NCBI RefSeq assembly: GCF_000002235.5 | Contig: NW_022145538.1 | Span: forward strand, 1 to 64,000 | Source of the DNA: Strongylocentrotus purpuratus | Lineage: Eukaryota; Echinodermata; Echinoidea; Camarodonta; Strongylocentrotidae | Length of the DNA stretch: 64,000 nucleotides | Direction of reading: 5' to 3' | Shown here: piece after piece, positions 20,115-32,400 of the stretch | Layout: each line of letters begins with the position of its first letter | Position numbering within the stretch: the first letter of the stretch is position 1 | Translations under genes and position numbers: made by a program | Notes under the pieces: generated by a model | Told to the model about the DNA's origin: nothing | Database searches by the model: none | What the model saw: only the letters and a program-made list of their open reading frames with translations

Positions 20115-21500
20115 TTGGCCCTATATACAGCCCTCTCCCCTCCCAATACATTTTAACACAGGTCACATTTCAGCTAGGTCTCTATCGAGAAAAAAAAAAT
20201 CAGCTCGCGTGCACTTCAGTTTGAAAATTTGCTCATACGAAGAACAAAGGCGGATTTGGGGCTAATGGCCCTATCTTGGAGAGGGGTGTGTGCGGATGGG
20301 GGGGGGGGGGGGCTCAGACAATGAACAACCACCAAATTTTTGGGTGGGGTACATTTATCACTAAGCCACTTATAATTTTGGTGTGGATCAAATATTATAG
20401 AGCCCTTACCCCATTGTTTTTTTTTTTTTTTTTTTGGGGGGGGGGGGCTCAGATATCATTGTGTCTACCATATTTTTGTTGGGAATCGACTATCATTGAG
20501 CTCCTCTCTCCTCCGAAGATATTTTAACAAAAGTCAAATTTCAATTCTCTTTCAAGGAAAAAATTTCCATCCGCGTTATGAGTTCCCACAAAATATTGGG
20601 GGGGGGGGGGGCTCAGAAATAATTTCTTATCCAAATTTTAAAAAAATCATCTCGCATGACTTCATTTTTTTTTCTTTCTTTCTTTGTGGGTGGAGTTCAG
20701 ATATCATTGAGCCCATCATATTTTGGGTGGGGCTCGGATTGAGCCCCCCCCCCCCCCTCCTCCTAATTTATTTTAACACAGGTCAAATTTCGGGTCTTTA
20801 TCGGGCAAAAAAAAAATCGTGCCCATGTTATGCATTCTAATATATCAGGGGCAGGGTTTTTTTTTAGTAGGAACAAACTAAGACGGATTTGGGGTTAAGC
20901 CTGCCCCTTCTATCTTTCAGAGGGGTGTGTGCGGAGGGGGGGGGGGGGGGTGGCTCAGACATTAATTGAACAACCACCAATTTTTTTTGGTGGGGGACAG
21001 TTATCTCTAAGCCACTTATAATTTTGGTGTGGCTCAAATATTACTGAGCCCTCTCCCAATTTTTTTTTTTTTGAGGGGGGGGGGGGCTCAGATATCATTG
21101 TGTCTACCATATTTTTGTTGGGAATCGATTATCATTGAGCTCCTCTCTCGATCCTCCCAAAAAAGGATAACATTTCCACCCGTGTGATGAGTTCCCCCAA
21201 AATATTGGGGGGGGGGGGAGCTCAGATATCATTCTTTTATCAAAAACACAACAAAAAAAAACAGCTCGCATGACTTCATTTCGATTTTTTTTTTTTTTTT
21301 TTTTTTTTTGGGGGGGGGGGGGTGGTTTTTACGGTGGAGTTTAGATATCACTGAGCCTAGCTTATTTTGGATGGGTCTCGGATTGAGCACCCCCCCCCCC
21401 CCCTCCTCATAATATATTTTAACACGGGTCAAATTTTAGGTCTTCAGGGGAAAAAAAATGAAGCCCGCATTATGCATTCAAATATATCAGGGGCAGATTT
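20115..21500. repeat. About 640-bp unit, 2 full and 1 partial tandem copies, rich in G and T runs
   Basis: GAGAGGGGTGTGTGCGGA (20278) recurs as AGAGGGGTGTGTGCGGAG (20921). The strings TATTTTAACACAGGTCAAAT, GGGGGGCTCAGATATCATT and TTTTTGTTGGGAATCGA recur in the same order. A third copy begins near 21395. The open frames here are low-complexity and not genes. Confidence 0.75.
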
Positions 21501-21779
21501 AAAGGAGATTATAAGAAAATGAATTTAACGAATGGGCTCCAAAATTAAATTATAAAAAGTGTTGGAAGTGAAGGTTTAACTAACATGTTTGTTGTTGCTT
21601 AGACCTATTCTTACAGTGACGAATCCATGCAGGGGGCGCAAGAGGGCGCAAGCCCCTCCTTTCTTTCTTGTTGTTGAGAATCACACATTGAACATACTAA
21701 GAAAATTTCCTTCTGCGCCCCCTCTTTATTCAAATTTGCCGTCTGCACCCCCTCTATTTCCAAATCCTGGATCCACCGC

Positions 21780-21952
21780 TGTTCTTTTAAAATGAGGGAT
21801 CAACGGCCAACAAAGTTTTTAAATTATGATTTTTGCTTTGAAATCAGCCTCTGTTACTCCGCCTTGATGGTGTGTGTTTGTTCTCGAGGGGGGGGGGGGG
21901 GAATCCTGTTCGTACCCGTTTTGGGGCACTTTATAAATTAAATTTGGGTTTA

Positions 21953-21990
<38 letters not shown>

Positions 21991-23000
21991 CCGCCTGACA
22001 GTAGTAATATGAATAGTTGTAAATCACGTACGGTTTTAGTTTAGGATCGGAGTAGAAGTAGAATAATAGATAATAATGATAACCAGAGGATTGTGACACA
22101 TTGTTACAATTATAAGTTAAACTTGACACATGAAGTCATTACAAAAACAACTTCAACAACAAGTCTAGGATTATGTTTTCTGGGCTCTCCTATGTTACGT
22201 AACAAACAAAGGGGTACTTGGACCACGCTCTGTCACCCCATTCATAAAACCGAAATGGTTGTTTAACAGTTTGAGAGAGCTAGTCTTGCTCGCAGTCACT
22301 TGAGTGTGACTTTCGCCGTTTTCTTCTGTAATTCTGAACTTTTTCTTCTTAATTCTTCTTTTTCCTCTCCTTCTTCTTCTCCTTCTTTTTTTTCTTCTTC
22401 TTCTTTTAGAAATGTCTCACTATGTGAGACTAAGATTAGGCGCATATACTTTTGGGGTAATAAATAAACCTCGGCCCAGTCATCCAAAGTGAGTCAAATA
22501 TGATATGATTTATAAATGGGGCGCCAAATAACTAAATCATTAAATTAATTTCTTTCTTGTTTGGTTGCTGCCTGCAATTGTCTAAAACTAAGCGAGAAAA
22601 ATATGCAGTCATGAAGGCATAACATAATTATCTTCCTAGCTCTTAGTCCTCCATGGTATTATGAGTCAACTTTAAAAGAAAATGAGGGATCGCCGAAATG
22701 TTTCCAATTTGCTTTGAAACTACATTGAAAATTGAAAATAAAAATGACATGCTGTTTACAATGAACGATTTGATTAAGCTATGCACTGGCATATCACAGC
22801 TATAGTTACAATTTATTTGACAAACTAGTAACCCCCCCCCCCCCCCCCATCACAAAACAACAATAAGTTCACTGCGTGCCTGGGGATTACATGCTTGCCT
22901 TCAAGAAATTAGATGATGATACTGAGCTCTTCTATTTTACATAACAAAATAAACAAAGGGGTACACTTCCTGTCCCCCATTCACAACGAAACACCAATCG
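21780..23000. repeat. Degenerate 0.9-kb direct duplication upstream of gene 2
   Basis: AAAATGAGGGATC (21790; 22680), TTTGCTTTGAAA, a long C run (21957-21989; 22831-22848) and AACAAACAAAGGGGTAC-like strings (22202; 22950) occur twice in the same order. Similarity is patchy. Confidence 0.5.
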
Positions 23001-23321
23001 GCAATGGTCGCGTGCGAAAATTTGCATAACAAGTGATAGATCGAGGGCTTATATTGGTATAGTGTAGACTCATTTGCATATGAATAGTCTGCATTCGCCC
23101 CGTCGTGTTTAAAGCATTACTAATCTCTCTAATAGTCTAGAGTATTCACTTCGCTTTCTGTCAGTTTAAGCTTGCCTTGACGACTTGTATAGATACTCAA
23201 ACATTCCTCTATTATATAGTTAGTTGGCATTTTAGTTTAGTAAGCATCTATTTTGCTCGAAAAAGTCATCGATATCGTCGATTCGTTAAAAGTGCCTTGA
23301 TCCAGACTATATTAGTTCAAC
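23001..23321 (+). promoter_or_regulatory. Presumed promoter and 5' UTR of gene 2
   Basis: This is the 320 bases before the start codon, ending with an in-frame TAG three codons upstream of the ATG. CCAAT occurs just before at 22994 and a TATATAG at about 23213. Neither is proven; the region is assigned mainly by position. Confidence 0.3.
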
Positions 23322-23468
23322 ATGTGGTGGCTTGAGCGAAAGCAGAACCAGTTGTTCCTGATAGTGAATGGACGGAGGGCATTCAGCCGAAACAGGAATG
23401 TCGAGTTTCCCGACGTCATCAGCATGATTTGCGTCGCTAACACTTCATCTACTGAAGACAGCATACAG
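23322..23468 (+). CDS. Gene 2 exon 1 with start codon
   Basis: The ATG at 23322 has A at -3 and an in-frame TAG at 23313-23315. The 49 codons encode MWWLERKQNQLFLIVNGRRA and a segment FPDVISMICVANTSSTEDSI, ending at the donor CAG|GTGAGA in phase 0. It joins exon 2 across a 6.3-kb repeat-filled intron. The link rests on phase, a strong donor and continuous open frame; it is the least certain junction of the gene. Confidence 0.68.
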
Positions 23469-26400
23469 GTGAGAAACTTACATAACCTACTAGAATAATC
23501 TGCAGTTCGTGTTTCTGACATGGTTACTCTTTAAAAAAATGCAACCTTGCAACAATGCAAGTCAAGACATGATTGATAGACATTCTAACTGTTGGACAAG
23601 TGCAAATGAAATCATTTCAAATGGTGTGCAGCACTGCCTGCAAGTGCAAGTGCAACGTAGACTTTCAACGTAGGGATTAAGATCTAACTTTAACTCAACA
23701 ACAGTTAACTGTCAGTTCAGTTATCTATTTATCTCAGATCTCTAAGTTCGGTTTAACAAACTAGTGTTAGACCTATTTTTTTATGTATATCACTTATCTA
23801 TTCTAGCACTATAGTCGTACTACTAGTACTAGTAGAGTCTATAGTAGCTTGCTGGGACTGGTTTGGTTGAGCTGGTTGCATGTGACCCGGGCTTAGAATA
23901 TATATTATTTTATAGTGTCTAAGTTAAGTAGATTAGATCTAGACTAAGCCAATTAAAACTTAACGTCAGTAGTAAGTAAGTTGTGTCTGCTATTTTGTTG
24001 TTCAAAGACACTAGTTGTCACTATGTAAAGAAATATTCTGGTTGAGGTCAAATAGAGTCTATGTGAAATGAGTTTGACAGAGCATTAAACCATTAATTAT
24101 TACTCCATCGTGATTGAGATCTCAACTATAAATCTAGGTAGAGGTCTCTATTTAAACTGAAATCACATCAAATTCAGACTTGGTTCAGGTCATGAGACAG
24201 TTCGGCTGACTGTCTACTAGCGACCAAGTCTTGAAGCCTAGCCTCCACCAAATTATTTCTTGTGACCAGTATAAATGTAACCAATTATATCCCTGTTACA
24301 CATGTACACAAAAAATATTTACAAAAACGATGAATTTTATTTCATCTAATCACAGCAAAAACTTACATGCCATATGCAAAAATGGATCTATGAATACATG
24401 TAGATCTGGGTAAACTAATATAGGGTTTCAAACTCTCTGCATCTGCATAACATATGAAATTATATAATGAGCCAGGAAAAATTAATTTCCTTCAATATAA
24501 TTTTTAATCAAAATATCTTCAAAGCTTTTTGTATCCCAGGATGTAATTCAAAATATTGCTAGAAAAGTGATTGAGTTCATGTTTGGTTCTTTAATTAACA
24601 ATCGCACAGATCCAGGTGTGCAGAGAGATATCCAATTGGATTTTCGTCTTGGGAGCCGACCCAAGCTAGCTAGATCTAGTAATTATCAGTAAAAGTTTGG
24701 TGAATATTTGATAAAGGATTTATTACAAAGTTTTTTTTAAACCCAAATTAAAACTCTGCGATGAACTTTTATTGTGTGCTAAAATTGAATGAATTCATAA
24801 TTTCTTGAACACAATTTATTCATGCCTGTGCCATATGTTTTCACACACTTTTAGATTTTTTACTTTATCAACTACCATGGAAACGTCTACAAAAATGTGA
24901 TAAGAATTTTTAAGTTACATGTCCGTCACAGAGTTGTAGATTTTTGTTTGATTGGAAATTAAAATTTGTATAACATTGCTTATAATCCGTTTTCAGATTT
25001 TGTCAGATAACTATCATCAAGCTGTCAACCTGATTTTTCTGCTTATTCATAAAAATCAATATATATTATTTGTGTAGACTTTCCTGTTGAATATTTCTGA
25101 CTCATTCAAAACCTTCACTGATTGGTTTCTCTAACTTCAATTAGTTTACCCATATTTTGTGTGTCCAGTCGAGTCACATAGCTAAAACATACCTGACACA
25201 TAGTGGAAGACTTTATTATCCCCTCGCGGATGAAGTCAGAGGGGATATAGTAAAGCTGCCGTCCATCCTTACTTCCGTGCTTCCATAACAAATGGTTTTC
25301 TTTTGATAACTGTAGATGTGTTTTGCAGAGTTTAATAAAATTTGATTTGAAGGTGCATGCATGGTATAAAGTACAGCCTAAGGTCGATTTTAGAGTATGT
25401 AGGTCAAAGGTCATAGCTCATTAAATATGCGAAAATAGCAAATTATGGCTTCAGTTCGTTAACTTTAGTAAAGTTCAATGGATTTTAATGAATTTTGGTA
25501 TGACGTCATGGAATCAAAATTCAGCCCGAGTTTGATTTCGGAGTATATATGTCAAAGGTCATAAGTCTTTAAATATGTTAAAATGTAGTTTCCGTTCGAT
25601 AGCTTAAGTACCGGTAATGTTTGACTTATTTTAATGAAATTTGGTATGAAGGTACATGGATCAAAATACAGCCTGAGTCTGATTTTGGAGTATGTAGGTC
25701 AAAGGTCATAAGTCTTTAAATATGCGAAAGTGTGGTTTCCGTTCGATGTTTAAAGGGGAAGTCCACCCTGAAATTAAGTTGGGTTTAATAAAAGCAGAAG
25801 AATGAGAGAAACATATCATTGAAGGTTTGACGAAAATCCATCAAAGGATAACGAAGTTATGAATTTTAAATTTTTAATTTTGTGACGTCACTTCCGAGCT
25901 GCTCTTCCATATGTTGTGTACTGTAATTTCCATAAATTGCCCCCTTTTCATGGTTCTTGATGAAGGAATGGATCTATTTCATAGAGGCGTGTATAAAAGC
26001 ATGTGTCTGATAATATATCGAATGCACAGGTAAAATAATTATTATTTTTCTGAGAAAATGGCAATTTATGGAATTTACAGTACACAACGTATAGGAGAGC
26101 AGCTCGCATGTGACGTCGTCACAAAATGAAAACTTTAAAAATTCATAACTTTTGTATCCTTTGTCGGATTTTCGTCAAACCTTCACTGATATGTTTCTCT
26201 CACTGTTCTGCTTTTATTAAAAACAACTTAAGTTCAGGGTGGACTTCCCCTTTAATGGATTTTTATAAAATATGGTATGAAGGTACTGTACATATTGTAT
26301 AAACATACAGCCTATTAAGTTTGATTTCAGAGTATTTAAGTCAAAGGTCATAGCTCATTAAATATGCAAAATAGCTTACTATGCATCTGAATATGCGGTT

Positions 26401-29400
26401 TCCATTCAGGGGCCGCGGAGCGTTTTTTGAAAGTGGGGGGGGGGGCGGATCATGCAAAAAAGCACAATCTTATAGTCATTTTCGCGTTTTTGTACACGTC
26501 TACTGAAAAAAGTGGGGGGCTGCAGCCCCCCTTAATCCCCGCGGCTCCGCGGCCCCTGCCATTCGATAACTTTAGTAATGTTTGTCAGATAATCCCCTTG
26601 CGGAGGAAATCTGAGGGGAAAATAGTAACGCTACTGTCCGTCCTTCCGTCCGCCTGTAACAAATCTTGTGAACACGTACTGGTTTCCGTTTGATAATTTA
26701 AAATGTTTGACAGATTTTCATGAAATTTGATATGAAGGTACATGCATGGTATCAAATACAGCCTAAATTTGATTTTGGAATAATGTACATTAGGTCAAAG
26801 GTCAAATGTCTTGGGTTATTCCGTAAAGTAGTAAACTTTCTTTTCATTCAATCCCCAGATGTCAGTAACTTAATTCCGTCTAATGGACGTACATGTAACT
26901 TGTTCTGATGTATTATGCCGTTTGTTTCCAGCGAGGGCTTGCTACGCTTTGCGTTGTCCTTGTGTTGTATTTTTTGTTCTGATGTGATGTGCAGAGAGTG
27001 TTTTTTATACAAAGTACTTTTTTTTCTAAATGGCCAATGTTGGTTAAACATGGAACTTACATGTAGGAAAGTATACCTAACAAACTGAAAGTTTCCCCAC
27101 TAAGTCATACATACATGGTCACATTGCCAATGGGAGGGTCTCCATACTTGTATATACTTTTAAAAACTCATATTTGTTTGATTTTTCTACATTCATCCAA
27201 ACCAAATTTCTATGAAAGATTCAATTTCCCTTTAAGCTTTAAGCTGACATTAACCATCTTAGATTAGATTAGATTTTTTAAAGAGATATTTAAAAGAGGA
27301 TTAACCTAGCTAGACTATGTACTGGGCGACATTCAAAGTTAGTCTTATACCTTTTGACATAGCGATTGACAATGTATTTCTGTAAATCAGCATATTGTAT
27401 TATGAAAGTTTATGAATTCTTGAAAGAAAGAAAGTATTCTGAATTCTCAACAAAAACCAAACAAAATAAAAAAGTCTCCAAAAAAAATTTTCTTCAGAAT
27501 TTCAGGATTCTCAAAAAACAAAAAAAACAAACACATCTAGAATTCTCTAAAGAATGTTTTTTTAATTCCCTTTTTGGAGAAATCTGAAATTCATGAATGG
27601 GAGGGGGGTTTGTATTTAGGAGTCTATTTACTATAATAAATAGTGAATGTTCTATCATGTACACTATAAATACTGGACTATGAACTCCAAATACTAAATT
27701 ATCCCTCGTGCAGGTTTATTTTGACTCAGGATAATTTAGTAATTTAGTCGGACATATAATTCATTATTGTATGATAGAGTATACACTATTTATATAATAG
27801 TTCACGACTTACTTATGCAGATGGTCCTTACAAGGGTGCTATAGGTTATACTGGCTTTAAACGGGACAGAAACAGAACTGTATACATAATTGAGTCCTGA
27901 AATCGTACCGGTGGTACTCGAACTGTCCAGGCTCCTAACCTAGAATGCAGCATCCTGATAATGTAGTCTTATAATATATGCACACTTAAATGATTACAAA
28001 TTTTTCCTCTATTCTTTATGACATTCATACCACAAATATGTTACCAAACTTGTAACAAATTAGTACAATGCCCTTCCATACATTCCTGTTTTCCATTATA
28101 AATCCAATTATACAGGTATAATTTATACTGAAATGTACAATGTATTGTAAAGGTATCAAGACTAGCTTTATGCCATATTACTGGACTACCCACCTAGTGC
28201 TAGCCAACCTGAGAGGATGGTGCACCATTAAAAGTTTCAATCACTGATGACATGGAATATCTCATATTGGCAACGCAGTCACTTTTTGTGATGTCATACA
28301 AGGAGAACTCTCCCACATGTACAAAAATATGTGAATTTCATTTTTTTCCTCAGTCAATTCATAGAACAGAATTTTTGTCCAAGTCCTCCTATAAAAGAGG
28401 TGATTTTAGTGCAATATCTGCAAAAGAAATTGGAAAGTTTTTCATGTATGATCTCCATATTAAACATTAGTAATCATAACTTTTTTTTAAATTCACGTCT
28501 TTACTCATTAATTGACTGTTTTTGCTTCAACTTAATTTCACTGACATTTATGTTACTTTAATTTTTCTGCATTCTTACAATTCAATTGTCTCTGAGGAGT
28601 TTATTCTCCTTTATAACGAGGGCAGAATCTAAACTCTACCGCAGTGCAAACTGTTGAAAGTTATACATCCCATACTTGTATCGCAATTGTATTAATGAAA
28701 ATTCATCTAATTAATGAGAGTGCAAAATATAGGTTGTTTCTCTAAACATAGAGGTATATAGTCTGTACTGTTTGTACATTTCGGAGGAAATCGACTTACT
28801 AAAAGTTTCTGAATGTCCTGTGCATGCACATTTGTTGTATGTTACATGACACGATCATCAGGCAGACTACAACTTCACTCTTGATTTCTCAAGGGGAATT
28901 GTAATTTGTATATTATGCAAAACATATCTACCCTAGCTACATGTACATGTACAACAAAGAAATATGAGTAAAAATTGGCATTCAAGGAAAAAGGGATCTT
29001 TTTTTGCATGTTCCCCCGCCAAAAGAAGTTTGAAGGGGGTATACATGTACATAGGAATTGGCGTACGGTCGGGTTGTCGGGCGGTCAGTCGGTCAGTCTG
29101 TTGCAAATCTTGTGGATCGAACTACTTCCTCATTTTTTGAGCAATGATCATGAAACTTGGCACACATATTGGTCTTAGGATGGAGATGTGCAAGACATAC
29201 TTTTTTACTGTGTTGGATACTGCGTTGCCATGGGAACGGCATATTATTGTAATATATCGGGGGAAAATCTCGTGGATCGAACTATATACATGTATACTTC
29301 CTCATTTTTTTGAGCAATGCTCATGAAACTCGGCACACATATTGGTCTCCAGTTGATTATGTACAAGACATTTTTTTTAATGTGTCGGAAAGTGCGTTGC

Positions 29401-32400
29401 ATTGGTAATGGTCTGTTATTGCAATAAATCTGTAAAATCTTGCAGATCAAACCACTTCTTCATTTTTCGAGCAATGCTCATTAAATTTCGCACAAATATT
29501 GGTCTTGAGTTGATTATGTGCAAGACACATTTTTTAATGTGTCGGAAAGTGTGTTGCCATGGTAATGGTCTATTATTGCAATAAATCTGTAAAATCTTGT
29601 ATATATCAAACCACTTCTTCATTTTTCGTGCACACACATGGGGAGTGAGTATTAATCACTTTCGGTGATATTTCTAGTTCTAGGCAAACATGTAGAACAT
29701 TCAACTGTATCCCTTATAATCTTTGTGTGAGGTTGTCAAAGCAAAATGAATATAATTTCATTAAGCAGCTTATATTAATGCCTGTATTTGTCCGATTTAC
29801 TTTCTTCCCAGGTCTGTTTTAGTAATGGTCTTTCTACACAGGCAAAGTTTTGCCAAATGAGTGTCACAAACATGGCAAAGACTTTGAAAAAAACGGAGAA
29901 CAGCCTGACCGATGTTTTGTCAGTGATGGCGATCGTTAATGACGACATGATCTATTCATTTCCGTCATCAGAGGAAGAACTCCTTCCTTCTCAATCTTAC
30001 ACACAATCGAGGCAAAAACGTAGCAGTTCTGGATCTAGCAGCGACGGAACTCCACCAGAACGTAAGAGACGAAACAAGACTTCTGAACATTCGGCGGAGA
30101 ATTCAGATGCAGCAATTGAACAAAAATGTCAAGGTTAGTTTGTGTTCCATTCTTTTACAAAATTCATTTCACTAATAATTCCAGACGTACAACATTTCTC
30201 TCTACATGATATCACTAAGTTTAAATGTGATGTTATTGATTGGCAGTTTTTAAATCAAAGAGAAATGCAAATATCATGGAGAGAATGTGTACAAAATAGT
30301 TTATCAATATAACAGCACTGAAAGCCTGATAAAATTGGGACATTCCACTTTTATTATTTGATTTTGTATAACTTCAAACAATTTTTAAATGGACTCCTAT
30401 ACAAATACCACAAATATTTCCATTTTTTTCATCAAAACTACAATCTCCTTTTTCTTATTGTTTATGAAGTACATGTTTGGGGCCAAATTGATTATTTAAT
30501 GCCCCTCTGCAATAGCCACAGGGAAGGTAAAATGGCCAACTGCTGATTAAAACCAAAATAAAGTTGAAAAATGATTAATTGCCAATTCCCCAAAACAATG
30601 TTCATATGTTGCATTTTCCACATAAGGCAAAATGAGATTGAATTGAAAAGGGCTATAGGAATATTTTTTGTATAGCTCTAGGACAAAATTTCCCTGATGA
30701 GCCTCTGTGTGTTTTGATCCAGTTACTAATAATATGTATCAGGGCCCGTTGCATAAAGACTTACTATTATGGTAACTACCATAGAAACCTTGATTTCGAT
30801 TGGCTGCTGAGCCCGGTTACCATGGTAGTTACCATAATGGCAAAGTTACCATAATAGTAAGTCTTTATGCAACGGGCCCCTGGTGTCATTTTCAAAATGT
30901 AGATTGTTCTCTGCACAGGGGATATTATTTATAAACATTAAAGATTTAAATGTCACAATCTTTGAAAATGTGTCATTGACCTGAAATTTTATTTCTTTAC
31001 ATGTAGGCATTTCTGAAATCTCCCTCAAAAAACTTGTGGAGCCCGAGAAGGATCTCCAGAGACCACGTACCAGGAAGGAAGTGATGGAGGCCAAACAGTT
31101 CGTGATGAAGGCAGCAACCCACTTCCAGAGCTCCCATGTCCTTCCAGTCCTCGCAGTAGATGGCCCTTCTGGAACAGCTTACCAGCTCCTAGGAGGGGTG
31201 TGCTATGCTCTTGCAGCTAAGGATCTTGTTGACGATGAAAGGTATTTTATTCTATAAAAGTTACCCGTTTTTGCAATTGCTTTTTAATGTTATTTTTGTT
31301 TCTTTTTGTAGTTACAGTGTATGAGACAAAGGTTAAATTTTTAAAGGGATTATGTGATGTACTTACCGATATTATATGTACAGAACATATTCATTTATCA
31401 CTTGTCTTTTTTTTTCTCCATTTATTATGCAGTCCACAAATATGTAGTGGAAGCATGTAACATAAAAGAAATGCTACCCAGGTAGTCAATGTACCATTTG
31501 GGAAGAAAAATGGTAATAGAGAGGTGTTCCATTTATAGTTATACAATGAAGGGTATATTAAGGACAATACAAAATATTTTTAGATCCCTGACTCAAATAA
31601 AATCCCATAGAATATTTCCCTTGTGTACCATGTTCATATTTGTTTTCTTAAAAAGTGTGTGACTGCATGGAAAGGTATACCGTGTAAGCTTTTTTCCAAT
31701 ATTTTATTCTGCATGATACATATATACACCATGTTTCTATATCCTACCCATCTCAATATCCTATAACCAATATACTTTTTCTGATTGCTTTAGATATGAA
31801 CATCTATCTCGTGGATGGCGCTGCAGGGTGTACCAAAACCTGGACAAGGTTGAGGCATTGAGAGTGGCATCACTGCATAGGTGTGGGCAACCTGCTGTAG
31901 ACAAGCCGTGCTTGCAGGAGGAGGTTGCTGTCTGCAGGTCAATTCTATACGATGACAACAACCTTGATGTGGAGGATGAGCCCTGCACTATGACTGCCTC
32001 GACAAGACGCAAGTGTTCCCTAGCCCTTGGGAAAAATGGCTCCTTCAATGTAAGTCTAAACACTAGAGCTGACATTTTCATCTGACATTTTCATCTAGAT
32101 AAAATGCTGAATTCATTCAATGTTCTATTTTTACTTGTAGCGAAGTAGGTTTTTTTTTAATGAAACGATGAATCGGACATTAAATTAGATTTATGTTCAG
32201 CATAAAAACTCATGAACATCACCCAACCCCCCAATAAAAAGGTTATTGTTATATTCAGCCAACTTACATGTACATGACAAAATGGAGTTTAATCAATGAT
32301 TGATTTGAGATGATCGAGCTTTCAAGAGTGACTGTTGGAAACATAAATTTTAGCCAAAAAGTTCTAACATTTCTTATATTTTAACTTGAGGGGTCATATT

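Larger units (their letters stand above)
25215..26830 (+). repeat. Element of about 150-180-bp tandem units with GC hairpin heads and AGGTCAAAGGTCA motifs, gene 2 intron 1
   Basis: Heads near 25218 (ATCCCCTCGCGGATGAAGTC) and 26590 (ATCCCCTTGCGGAGGAAATC) are followed by GTCCATCCTTACTTCCG-like strings. Units then repeat TTTGGTATGAAGGTACATG, ACAGCCTGAGTTTGATTT and GTAGGTCAAAGGTCATA. Two younger elements are inserted (25754-26251 and 26407-26558). Confidence 0.75.

Noticed and set aside
20276-20840. Overlapping open frames in the 20-21 kb repeats
   Set aside because: They consist of translated homopolymers inside tandem repeat units.
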